Origin: Acidobacteriota bacterium
GTDB lineage: Bacteria > Acidobacteriota > Vicinamibacteria > Vicinamibacterales > JAFNAJ01
DNA length: 10,472 nucleotides
NCBI GenBank assembly: GCA_017860085.1
Contig: JAFNAJ010000088.1
Span: 1 to 10,472, forward strand
Reading direction: 5' to 3'
Position numbers and translations under genes: made by a program. Below are positions 1-6,724 of this stretch, in pieces (the first letter of the stretch is position 1; the number at the start of each line of letters is the position of its first letter). The notes beneath the pieces are model-generated. The model searched no databases. It was not told where the DNA came from and saw nothing but the letters and a program-made list of their open reading frames with translations.

Positions 1-633
1 CCGCTGTTCTGCGAGGGCAGGGGCCCGTTCCGCTGGGTCGCGCTGTCCGGGGACCCGGCGGACATCACCGCGACCGACGAGGCGGTGCTCAGGCTGTTCC
101 CCGACAACGAGCCCCTGGAGCGGTGGATCCGCGCCGCGGGGCAGCGCATCGCCCACCAGGGCCTGCCCGCGCGGATCTGCTGGCTGGGCCAGGGCGAGCG
201 CGCCGAGGCTGGCCTGCTGTTCAACGACCTGGTGGCCACGGGTGCGGTCAGCGCACCGATCGTGATCGGCCGCGACCACCTCGACACCGGGTCGGTGGCC
301 TCGCCCAATCGCGAGACGGAGGGCATGCGCGACGGCAGCGATGCCATCGCCGACTGGCCCATCCTGAATGCGCTGCTCAACACCTCGTCGGGGGCGACGT
401 GGGTCTCGGTGCACCACGGCGGTGGCGTGGGCATCGGCTACTCGCTGCATGCTGGCATGGTCATCGTGGCCGACGGCACGCGCGAGACCGACGAGAAGCT
501 CGAGCGCGTGCTCACGTGCGACCCCGGCATCGGCGTCGCGCGACACGCCGACGCCGGCTATCCCGAAGCCGTCGCAACCGCTGCCCGGCACGATCTGAAG
601 CTCCCGATGGTGGACACGCGGACGCGCTCATGA
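1..633 (+). CDS. hutU: Urocanate hydratase (urocanase), C-terminal part, 5' end outside window
   Basis: Urocanase converts urocanate to 4-imidazolone-5-propionate in the cytoplasm, the second step of histidine degradation, using tightly bound NAD+. The frame is open from base 1 and gives the last 210 residues of a protein that is normally about 550 long. The visible part matches family C-terminal blocks I know: ALSGDPADI near the start, then LPARICWLGQGERAEAGL, APIVIGRDHLDTGSVASPNR, DGSDAIADWPILNALLNTSS, GATWVSVHHGGGVGIGYS and HAGMVIVADGT, then the terminal GVARHADAGYPEAV. The gene ends with TGA at 631-633 and overlaps the start of the next gene by four bases (ATGA). Other hut genes, if clustered, must lie to the left of the window. 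Identity is near certain; only the N-terminal part cannot be checked. Confidence 0.96.
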   Translation, partial: PLFCEGRGPFRWVALSGDPADITATDEAVLRLFPDNEPLERWIRAAGQRIAHQGLPARICWLGQGERAEAGLLFNDLVATGAVSAPIVIGRDHLDTGSVASPNRETEGMRDGSDAIADWPILNALLNTSSGATWVSVHHGGGVGIGYSLHAGMVIVADGTRETDEKLERVLTCDPGIGVARHADAGYPEAVATAARHDLKLPMVDTRTRS

Positions 634-1793
634 TCCCGGCCGTCACGCCACTCGACGCGCGCCTGGCCGACGCCCTGGCCGCCACGCCTCCACGCATCCC
701 GGTGGTGCCCGGGTGGTGTGGAAGCGGGAGGACCGATGCCCTGCTGCGGCTGCAGAGCCGTCTGGGCGCGGACCGCTGCCAGTACGTCGACGTCGAACGG
801 GTGGCCACGACGCCCGAGCGGTTCTTCGAAGCGCTCGTCGCACCGACGCCCTTCCGGATGCCGGGGCACAGCGAGCTCGGCGCGAAGGTGACCTCGCCGC
901 GCGCCGGTTTCGACGCGGTGCTCGTGTTCCTGGCGGGCGCCCAGACCGCCGACGGCCTGCCGGCCACCTTCCTGCTCGACGAGGCGTTCGAGCTGCGCAC
1001 CTTCGAGAGCTTCCCCGGCCTTCGCGACACGATACCGGAGCTGCTGGCCGCCGTCGCCGACAGCCCCAACCGGTTCGTCCTCACCACGCGATTCGCGACG
1101 CGCGCACGCCGACTCGTGCGGAGCGCGCCCGGGCGCCTGGTGATCGTCGAGGGCCTCGGGGTGAGCCCGGCTGTGATCACCGGGCTGCTGGCGTCGGAAG
1201 GCCTGGCTGAGCACGAGACCGACGGTCTCAGCACCACGGCTGTCGTCCACGCGCTGACCCAGGGGCACGCGGGCTATGTCCGCGAGCTGCTGACGGCCCT
1301 CTCGCAGATGGCGCGCGACGGCATCGTCGACCCGGTGGGCGCGTTTGCGTCGCTGCTCTCACGGCGCGGACGGCTGAGCGCCAGCTGTCGGTTCTGCTAC
1401 GAGCTTCGCCTGCACCGCGCGCGCGGCTACGGCGCCCTCAAGGCCATCCTCGACGTGCTGGCGCAGGAGCAGCCGCTCACGCTCACGGCGATCGCGAAAC
1501 GGCTGGGTCGGACGCCGGGGTCCACGAAGGACTACCTCTCGTGGCTCGAGGACGTCGACCTCGTGCAGGTGCACAACAAGCGCTACTCATTCGGAGACCC
1601 CGTCCTGCGACTCTGGGTGAAGCTGAACGGTCGCAGCACCGCCCCGACGGAAGACGAGATCGCTCGCGAGGTGCAACGCTACGCCGCCGAGATGCTGACG
1701 TCGGCCACGCCGACGGTCGCGGCCGCCGAGGACGAACCCGCCGCCGTCGTCGGCGAACCCCGCCGCAACTGGGGCATCATCGAGATCGACTGA
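630..1793 (+). CDS. P-loop ATPase with arginine-variant Walker A and C-terminal winged-helix region
   Basis: This is a 387-residue cytoplasmic protein. An ATP-binding fold is supported by a glycine-rich loop at residues 28-35 (GWCGSGRT), a Walker B strand ending in D117-E118 (ATFLLDE) and a sensor-1-like strand with TTR at 152-154. The layout resembles small STAND/AAA ATPases of the 'archaeal ATPase' (DUF234-associated) type. The Walker A lysine is replaced by arginine (R34), so ATP hydrolysis may be weak or absent. Residues about 265-325 look like a winged helix: an alpha-helical run, TLTAIAKRLGRTPGSTKDYL as a helix-turn-helix, then a wing ending LVQVHNKRYSFGDPVLRLWV. The tail after about residue 340 is acidic and probably disordered. 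The ATG at 630 overlaps the hutU stop, implying translational coupling; the longer in-frame extension upstream is antisense-quality sequence inside hutU and is ignored. I do not recognise a named family and assign no function beyond nucleotide binding. Confidence 0.85.
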   Translation: MIPAVTPLDARLADALAATPPRIPVVPGWCGSGRTDALLRLQSRLGADRCQYVDVERVATTPERFFEALVAPTPFRMPGHSELGAKVTSPRAGFDAVLVFLAGAQTADGLPATFLLDEAFELRTFESFPGLRDTIPELLAAVADSPNRFVLTTRFATRARRLVRSAPGRLVIVEGLGVSPAVITGLLASEGLAEHETDGLSTTAVVHALTQGHAGYVRELLTALSQMARDGIVDPVGAFASLLSRRGRLSASCRFCYELRLHRARGYGALKAILDVLAQEQPLTLTAIAKRLGRTPGSTKDYLSWLEDVDLVQVHNKRYSFGDPVLRLWVKLNGRSTAPTEDEIAREVQRYAAEMLTSATPTVAAAEDEPAAVVGEPRRNWGIIEID

Positions 1794-1827
1794 ACGGCGA
1801 GCCCGTTCGGAGTTCCTGGACCTCGGT

Positions 1828-2721
1828 TCATCCAGATTGGACCAGGACCTCTCGTCCTAGTCGCTGGGCCCTCCGAGCGCTCTCGAAGTGGCGGTGGTGC
1901 GCGGGCCCGTGCTCGCCCACGACCCGGTACTGGGGCGCCGGCGCGTCTCGTCCCTGGAGCCACTCCTGCAGCGACGATTTGAAGTCGCCCGTGATGCTCG
2001 TGACGAGGCCGGTTCGACGGGCCTGGTCCACCAGCGGGCGCAACTCGCGGGTGATGAACTCGCGCACCGGTTCGACGCCGCCATCAAGGTAGATGGCCGC
2101 GATCAGCGCCTCGCACGCATCGGCCACGACCGCGTGTTTCCCGCGGCCGCCGGTCTTCTCCTCGCCTCGCCCGAGCAGCAGGTGCTCCCCGATCCCCAGG
2201 CGCTCGCCGATCCGCGCCAGCGCCACCTTCGACACGAGCGCGGCCTTGATCTTCGACTTCCGCCCCTCGTCGAAATCGGGGAACTCGCGAAAGAGCAGGT
2301 CGGCCACGACGAAGCCGAGCACGGCGTCGCCGAGGAACTCGAGCGACTCGTTGTCGGCCACGCCACCCGTCACGTCTTCGCGCGCGTGCGAGCTGTGCGT
2401 GAGCGCGTGCTCGAGCAGCCCCCGGTCGCCGAACCGATAGCCGATCGCCTGCTCGAGGGCCGCGAACTGGTCGAACATCGGCACGACGCGCTGCCCGTCC
2501 TCTTCGTGCCGGTAGTCCTCGATCACCGCTCGAGCCTCGTCTGCGTGATCGCCCGGCACGGCCACGCTCATCTCGCCGAGCCGGCTCACCGACACCGGAA
2601 AGACCGAGCGCGGCCCCCCGGCCACGATGAACGCCGGGATGCCGTGGGCGTCGAGCAGCCCGCGCACGACGGAGGCCTCGACCTGCGACAACGTCCGGAA
2701 GACGACGATGGGCTCGGGCAT
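1828..2721 (-). CDS. rnc: Ribonuclease III with N-terminal DUF2007-like domain and truncated dsRBD
   Basis: RNase III cuts double-stranded RNA in rRNA processing and mRNA turnover. The 297-residue product has two fused parts. Residues 1-72 (MPEPIVVFRT..., ...ADEARAVIEDY) resemble the DUF2007 'putative signal transducing protein' domain. Residues about 84-235 are the endonuclease domain, with signature NESLEFLGDAVL at 124-135, catalytic acidic residues E125, E128, D132 and E152, and the second metal site in ADACEA (D201, E204). A dsRNA-binding domain starts at about 246 (DFKSSLQEWLQ) but its usual continuation is lost after HHRHFE at 280; the last 17 residues match nothing expected, so strand 3 and helix 2 are missing. 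The ATG at 2721 shares a base with the upstream stop (TGATG), favouring coupled translation of the whole fusion. An internal ATG at 2478 (residue 82) would give a conventional RNase III but has no well-spaced ribosome site. Confidence 0.92.
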   Translation of the reverse strand: MPEPIVVFRTLSQVEASVVRGLLDAHGIPAFIVAGGPRSVFPVSVSRLGEMSVAVPGDHADEARAVIEDYRHEEDGQRVVPMFDQFAALEQAIGYRFGDRGLLEHALTHSSHAREDVTGGVADNESLEFLGDAVLGFVVADLLFREFPDFDEGRKSKIKAALVSKVALARIGERLGIGEHLLLGRGEEKTGGRGKHAVVADACEALIAAIYLDGGVEPVREFITRELRPLVDQARRTGLVTSITGDFKSSLQEWLQGRDAPAPQYRVVGEHGPAHHRHFESARRAQRLGREVLVQSG

Positions 2722-4913
2722 CAGTGGACGTCCACCGTGGGCGCTGAGTCCTCGATCTTGAGCAGGATCATGGTCATGTCGTCGTGCTGGTCGGCAGTCC
2801 CGGCAAACGACTCCACCTCCCGCAGGATCCGCTCGCGCAGCTGGTCGGCTGGCAGGTGCCCGTGGTCCTCGACGAGCTGCTGCAGGCGCCCTTCGCCGAA
2901 GAGGTCCATCGCCGGGTTCATCGCCTCGCTGATCCCATCGGTGAAGAGGACCAGCACGTCGCCGTTCGCGATCGTGAGCGTGCATTCCTCCAGCAGTTGC
3001 TCGAACTTCTCGGCGATGCCGTCGATCCGCAGCCCGAGCACGAGGCCACTCGGGATGAGCACCTCGGATCGCCTCGGGTGTCCGTCGGCCGCGGGAAGGT
3101 AGATGAGCGGCGTGTGCCCGGCCCTCGCGTACGTGAACGTCCGCGCCTCGAGGTCAATCACGCCGTAGGTCATCGTGATGAAACTTCGGCTGTCGATGTT
3201 GTCGGAGATGATCCGATTCACCTCGATCAGCAGCTGCTTCGGCGACTGGTAGATCGTGCTCAGCGCGAGAATGAGGCCCTTGAGCTCGGCCATGTAGAGC
3301 GCCGCCGATGTGCCCTTGCCCGAGACGTCGGCGATGAGCACGCCCAGGCGCTGGTCGCCGAGCGTCACGAAGTCGTAGTAGTCGCCGCCCACCTCGCGCG
3401 CGGGGATGCAGACCGCCGTCATGGAGAGCCCACGCATCTCGAGCGGTCCGCGCGGCAGCAGCGACATCTGGATCTCGCGCGCGATGCGGAGCTCCTCCTC
3501 GAGGCGCCGCTTCTCCTCGGCCTGGCGCAAGAGCGACTCGATGCTCGCGGTCATCTGGTTGAACGATGCCGCCAGGTCGCCCAGCTGGTCGCGCGTGTTG
3601 ATCTCGATCCGGTGGGTGAAGTCGCCGCGGCGCACCCGCTCGGTGCCTTCGAAGAGCTGGTGAACCGATCCCGTGATCGTGCGCGCCAGCGCAAACCCCA
3701 TGAAGAACGCGATGGCCTCGATGATCAGGAAGAGGATGGCGATGGCCACGAGTGCGGCCATGAAGAGGTCGCCCAGGCTGAGCCCCCCGATCCGGCTCTG
3801 GGCGGCCGAGATCCGCTCGTAGATGTCGAACACGCTCACCCGCACCGACATGGCCAGCGTGCCGGTCCGTCCGGTCTCCCAGTCGGAGAAGTCGAACAGC
3901 GACACCGAGTTGAACGACGACCAGGGGTGGCTGGCGGGCGTCGCGGCGGTGGCATCGGTGGTGCCGAGCTGGAACGACCGCTCGGCCTGTCGGTGGAGCC
4001 CTGTCTGGCCCGGCGCCACGACGCCGACGCTCCGCAGCTCGATGCCCGTCGCCTCGCGCAACTGCGCCAGGACACGCTCGTCCACTGGCAGGTCGATCAC
4101 GACGGCCCACGTGGGGTTGCGCTCGTCGGGAAAGCGCACCGCGCGAATGACGAGCGTCATGCCGTTCCGAGCGTCGCCCGACGGGAACACCAGCATGCCG
4201 CCGAACCCCCCGACGCTCACCCACGCGGGGACGGTGTCGGGGAGGCTGGCATGCTCCCACAGTCCCGCGACCCCGCGAGGCACCGGGCTCACGAGCGGGC
4301 TTCCGTCCTGGGTGGCACGGGGCACGACGGCGAGCGAGATGCCGAGGTAGCGGCCCAGCGCGTTCTCGTGCTTGCGCTCGAGCACGGCGTCCACGGCCTC
4401 CTGGGTCTTCGCTCGCCGCAGCTCGATGGCCGCGGTGTCGGCCATCGTCCCCGCCTCTTCCACGATGTCGTCGATGCCGCGCTTGAAGAGGTACGCGCTG
4501 ACGTGGAAGAAGGTCATCAGGCCGGCAAACAGGAAGAACGCCACGAGCAGCAGCGCCGGCACGACGCCGATCAGGACGTAGGAAAGGGTCAGGCGGCGAC
4601 GCACCCGCCAGAGGAGGCGCCGACGCGTGGCGCCGAAGAGGCGCCACAGGCCGATGACGCCAACGACGACCAGCCCTCGGATGGCCCACTGGCCCAAGGC
4701 GTCGACGACGGGCCCAGCGCCCCACGCGAGGCGCGCGACGATCGCGCCGAGCGCCAGCAGGACGCAGCCCAGGAAGAGGCGGCCGGGCCACGTGCCCACG
4801 AGCGCGGCGCCAAACGACCGGGGCCTCGCAGGCGGCGCAGACGGATCTGGCAGAAGCAGGGGCCCCTCCCGCGACGAAGCCTCGCGCGTCTCACCACGGG
4901 GAACCAACGACAT
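2721..4913 (-). CDS. Membrane sensor PP2C-type serine phosphatase (HAMP + SpoIIE/RsbU domain)
   Basis: The protein has 730 residues. A proline-rich cytoplasmic start is followed by hydrophobic segments at about 45-65, 78-94 and 109-133, a probable extracytoplasmic domain at 134-380, and another membrane segment at 383-410. A HAMP domain (about 410-462, with RRGDFTHRIEINTRDQLGDL) and a charged coiled coil (460-485) lead to the phosphatase domain. Metal-binding acidic residues are visible: D511 and D514 in GGDYYDF, D529 in ADVSGKG, D659 in FTDG, and D711-D712 in DQHDDMT. Proteins of this design dephosphorylate an anti-sigma-factor antagonist in partner-switching stress pathways; the ligand here is unknown. 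No antagonist, kinase or sigma factor is encoded beside it in this window. It is the first gene of a unit with rnc, overlapping it by one base. ATG at 4913 is chosen because it precedes the first membrane segments and lies just below a plausible promoter; the ribosome site is weak. Confidence 0.93.
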   Translation of the reverse strand: MSLVPRGETREASSREGPLLLPDPSAPPARPRSFGAALVGTWPGRLFLGCVLLALGAIVARLAWGAGPVVDALGQWAIRGLVVVGVIGLWRLFGATRRRLLWRVRRRLTLSYVLIGVVPALLLVAFFLFAGLMTFFHVSAYLFKRGIDDIVEEAGTMADTAAIELRRAKTQEAVDAVLERKHENALGRYLGISLAVVPRATQDGSPLVSPVPRGVAGLWEHASLPDTVPAWVSVGGFGGMLVFPSGDARNGMTLVIRAVRFPDERNPTWAVVIDLPVDERVLAQLREATGIELRSVGVVAPGQTGLHRQAERSFQLGTTDATAATPASHPWSSFNSVSLFDFSDWETGRTGTLAMSVRVSVFDIYERISAAQSRIGGLSLGDLFMAALVAIAILFLIIEAIAFFMGFALARTITGSVHQLFEGTERVRRGDFTHRIEINTRDQLGDLAASFNQMTASIESLLRQAEEKRRLEEELRIAREIQMSLLPRGPLEMRGLSMTAVCIPAREVGGDYYDFVTLGDQRLGVLIADVSGKGTSAALYMAELKGLILALSTIYQSPKQLLIEVNRIISDNIDSRSFITMTYGVIDLEARTFTYARAGHTPLIYLPAADGHPRRSEVLIPSGLVLGLRIDGIAEKFEQLLEECTLTIANGDVLVLFTDGISEAMNPAMDLFGEGRLQQLVEDHGHLPADQLRERILREVESFAGTADQHDDMTMILLKIEDSAPTVDVH

Positions 4914-4949
4914 GTCTGCGCCTGCACCCGATGATTGACTGAGAACGGC

Positions 4950-4958
4950 ATGATAACA
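4950..4958 (-). promoter_or_regulatory. Candidate extended -10 promoter for the phosphatase-rnc operon
   Basis: Read on the minus strand, TGT-TATCAT gives a TGn extended -10 with five of six bases matching TATAAT. Transcription would begin near 4943, leaving a leader of about 30 bases before the ATG at 4913. No good -35 lies 16-18 bases upstream, so the call rests on the extended -10 alone. Confidence 0.35.
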
Positions 4959-4993
4959 GAGGATGAACGGCTACTTCTGACGAAAGGTCCGCC

Positions 4994-6151
4994 GTGAAGC
5001 TCACAGACAAGGCCGGCTTCAGCACCACGTGCATCCATGCGGGTCAAGAGCCCGACGCCGCGACCGGCGCCATCATCACGCCCATCTACCAGACGTCGAC
5101 GTACGTGCAGGAGGGCCTCGGCCGTCACAAGGGCCACGAGTACGCGCGCACCAGCAACCCGACGCGGTCGGCGCTCGAGGCCAACATCGCGGCCATCGAG
5201 GGCGGAACGGCAGGCTTCGCGTTTGCCTCGGGCATGGCGGCCATCAGCGCCATCACCAGCCTGCTCCGCTCGGGCGACCACGTGATCGTCACCGACAACA
5301 CCTACGGCGGCACCTATCGGCTGTTCGAGCAGGTGCTGCGACGCTACGGGCTCACCTTCACGTACGTCGACACGTCGGACGAGGCCCTGGTCGAGCGCGC
5401 GATCACGCCGGCGACGAGGATGATCTTCGTCGAGACGCCGACCAACCCGATTCTCAGGCTCACCGACATCGGGCGGGTTGCCGCGCTCGCGCATGCCCGC
5501 GACGTGACGCTGGTGGTCGACAACACGTTCGCGAGCCCGTACGTGCAGCGGCCGATCGAGCACGGCGCCGACCTCGTGATGCACAGCACGACCAAGTATC
5601 TCAACGGGCACAGCGACAGTGTCGGCGGCATCGTGGTGGCCCGGCACGAGCCCCAGGTGGAGTGGCTGAAGTTCGTGCAGAACGCCGCCGGCGCGATCCT
5701 CGGGCCGTTTGACGCGTGGCTCGTGCTGCGTGGCACCAAGACGCTGGCGGTGCGCATGGCGCAGCACAACGAGAACGGCGCCGCGCTGGCCGGGTACCTC
5801 GCGCGGCACCCGAAGGTGGAGCGGACGTACTACCCTGGCCTGCCCGATCATCCGCAACGGGAGCTCGCGATGCGGCAGATGCGGGGGTTTGGCGGGATGC
5901 TGTCGTTCGACCTCGGATCGCTGGCCAGGGCGAAGGCCGTGCTCGAGGGGGTGCGCCTGATGGCCCTGGCCGAGAGCCTGGGCGGCGTCGAGACGCTCAT
6001 CTGCCATCCGGCCTCGATGACCCACGCGTCGGTGCCGCCCGATCGGCGCGCGGCGCTCGGGATCACCGACGGCCTGGTGCGGATCTCGGCTGGCATCGAA
6101 GACATCGCCGACCTCATCGCGGACCTCGATCAGGCGTTGGCGAGACTCTGA
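4994..6151 (+). CDS. Cystathionine gamma-lyase / gamma-synthase family PLP enzyme
   Basis: A 385-residue enzyme of the Cys/Met-metabolism PLP family, the usual length. It acts in the cytoplasm on cystathionine or O-acyl-homoserine in transsulfuration. Landmarks in order: HAGQEPDAATGAI near the start, YAR-x-SNPTR with Y50 and R52 (phosphate contacts to the neighbouring subunit), SGMAA at 79-83, D176 in VVDNTF (pyridine nitrogen), Schiff-base lysine K201 in HSTTKYLNGHSD, and ESLGG (E327-S328) followed by HPASMTHASVP. The residue before Y50 is glutamate (E49), as in characterised gamma-lyases, where E. coli MetB has aspartate; this leans towards a lyase (mccB/CTH-like), but synthase activity (metB) cannot be excluded. 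GTG at 4994 is preferred: AAAGG lies eight bases upstream and the protein then aligns with the family N-terminus. It diverges from the phosphatase gene across 80 bases, in which I see no SAM riboswitch. Confidence 0.93.
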   Translation: MKLTDKAGFSTTCIHAGQEPDAATGAIITPIYQTSTYVQEGLGRHKGHEYARTSNPTRSALEANIAAIEGGTAGFAFASGMAAISAITSLLRSGDHVIVTDNTYGGTYRLFEQVLRRYGLTFTYVDTSDEALVERAITPATRMIFVETPTNPILRLTDIGRVAALAHARDVTLVVDNTFASPYVQRPIEHGADLVMHSTTKYLNGHSDSVGGIVVARHEPQVEWLKFVQNAAGAILGPFDAWLVLRGTKTLAVRMAQHNENGAALAGYLARHPKVERTYYPGLPDHPQRELAMRQMRGFGGMLSFDLGSLARAKAVLEGVRLMALAESLGGVETLICHPASMTHASVPPDRRAALGITDGLVRISAGIEDIADLIADLDQALARL

Positions 6152-6176
6152 CTGGGCCAGCTTGCTGGGGTGGTTG

Positions 6177-6223
6177 CCAGGGTGCTGGAGTGGAAGGTTC
6201 TGGGGCGCCAGGGTGCCGGGGTG
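6177..6223. repeat. Imperfect direct repeat in the convergent gap after the PLP enzyme
   Basis: Two 16-base copies, CCAGGGTGCTGGAGTG at 6177-6192 and CCAGGGTGCCGGGGTG at 6208-6223, match at 14 of 16 positions and start 31 bases apart. The gap from 6152 to 6242 as a whole is G/T-rich (GGGTGCTGG-like motifs) and shows no coding signal. Confidence 0.6.
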
Positions 6224-6242
6224 CTACGGTTCGTGGCGGTAG

Positions 6243-6262
6243 CGCAGACCTTCAGGTCTGCG
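6243..6262. repeat. Perfect 9-bp palindrome (CGCAGACCT-TC-AGGTCTGCG) spanning the cutA stop codon
   Basis: Bases 6243-6251 and 6254-6262 are exact reverse complements separated by TC; in RNA the innermost pairs would open to give a small loop. The element lies at the convergent ends of the PLP-enzyme gene and cutA, and the cutA stop (TGA on the minus strand, 6254-6252) falls exactly in its centre. There is no T-tract on either side, so it is not a classic intrinsic terminator, though it could protect 3' ends. From memory, this kind of AGACCTTCAGGTCT palindrome is dispersed in acidobacterial genomes and gives spurious peptides such as AQTFRSA or ADLQVC in predicted proteins; that is recollection, not a search result. 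Confidence 0.8.
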
Positions 6263-6665
6263 TCGTCCGCGCGCCAGCGCCCCAGCCCCGAGCCCCTGGT
6301 TCAGGCCCGACCGACTCCCCCACCCAGCGCAGATACGCCTCGCTGCCGCCGGCCACGTCGAGCACGATGAGTTCCGGAACATCGTACGGATGCAGTGACG
6401 CCACCCGCGCGGCCAGCGCGTCGACGCGCCCTCGCGTCGTCTTCATCACGATCTGACGCTCGGCCGCGTGCTCGACGCTGCCCTTCCACACATACACCGA
6501 GCGCATCTCGGGCAGCACGTTGACGCACGCGGCGAGACGTTCGTCCACGAGCGCCCGCGCAAAGGGCTCGGGGTCGCGGTCGGCGGGCCACGTGGTCAGC
6601 ACCACCAGGACTTCGTGCGGTGGTTGGGGATCGTCCATGGTCGAGCGGCCTGCGGATTCAGACAT
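6252..6665 (-). CDS. cutA: CutA-family divalent-cation tolerance protein
   Basis: CutA proteins are small, very stable trimers with a ferredoxin-like fold, linked genetically to copper tolerance; their molecular role is unsettled. The 137-residue product contains the family blocks HEVLVVLTTWPADRDPEPFA (about 17-36), LVDERLAACVNVLPEMRSVY (39-58), VWKGSVE, ERQIVMKTTRGRVDAL and HPYDVPELIVLDVAGGSEAY (92-111), ending with YLRWV. The bacterial family is about 105-115 residues. The last 17 residues (PEPGARGWGAGARTTQT) are an extension produced by reading into the intergenic palindrome. ATG at 6665 is chosen because AGAGGA lies 11 bases upstream; ATG at 6638 would give a 128-residue protein closer to the core but has no ribosome site. 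It diverges from the FtsB-like gene across 59 bases. Confidence 0.93.
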   Translation of the reverse strand: MSESAGRSTMDDPQPPHEVLVVLTTWPADRDPEPFARALVDERLAACVNVLPEMRSVYVWKGSVEHAAERQIVMKTTRGRVDALAARVASLHPYDVPELIVLDVAGGSEAYLRWVGESVGPEPGARGWGAGARTTQT

Positions 6666-6680
6666 GGGCTCTATTTTCCT

Positions 6681-6710
6681 CTTGTACTTTTGCCGAAACT
6701 CGTGTACAAC
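6681..6710. promoter_or_regulatory. Symmetric divergent promoter or operator between cutA and the ftsB-like gene
   Basis: TTGTAC (6682-6687) and GTACAA (6704-6709) are exact reverse complements separated by 16 bases. On the plus strand TTGTAC serves as -35 and TACAAC (6705-6710) as -10 with a 17-base spacer. On the minus strand TTGTAC (6709-6704) and TACAAG (6686-6681) have the same 17-base spacing. Matches to consensus are modest (three of six for -35, four of six for -10, final T missing). The two flanking ATG codons lie 30.5 and 29.5 bases from the symmetry centre. The region is locally AT-richer than its surroundings. It could equally be a regulator's operator. Confidence 0.45.
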
Positions 6711-6724
6711 ATTCTCGCTCAGCC

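Noticed and set aside
123..629. In-frame N-terminal extension of the ATPase gene inside hutU
   Set aside because: The extension is arginine-rich shadow sequence of the urocanase gene; the ATGA-coupled start at 630 gives a sensible protein.
1844..1858. AGGAC-CTCTC-GTCCT hairpin as a terminator between the ATPase and rnc genes
   Set aside because: Only five pairs, no T-tract on either strand, and it lies inside the rnc reading frame.
1800..1885. Possible frameshift hiding the rest of the RNase III dsRBD
   Set aside because: All three minus-strand frames downstream of HHRHFE were read and none gives the expected strand 3 or KKEAE-type helix, so loss of sequence is more likely than one shifted base.
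2784..4934. Long open frame (about 716 codons) on the plus strand across the phosphatase gene
   Set aside because: It is antisense to a gene with clear domains, is rich in R, H, E, D and Q with no recognisable motif, and follows the open antisense pattern expected of GC-rich codon use.
4935..4963. TTGACT as the -35 of a plus-strand promoter for the PLP enzyme
   Set aside because: No -10-like hexamer occurs 16-18 bases downstream (the bases there are AGAGGA), so the pair is not convincing.
4914..4993. SAM or other riboswitch upstream of the sulfur-amino-acid enzyme
   Set aside because: The whole divergent gap is 80 bases and shows none of the paired conserved elements; it is too short for an S-box with an expression platform.
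4589..6025. Minus-strand open frame of 478 codons overlapping the PLP enzyme and the phosphatase N-terminus
   Set aside because: Overlaps two convincing genes and shows low-complexity, motif-free sequence.
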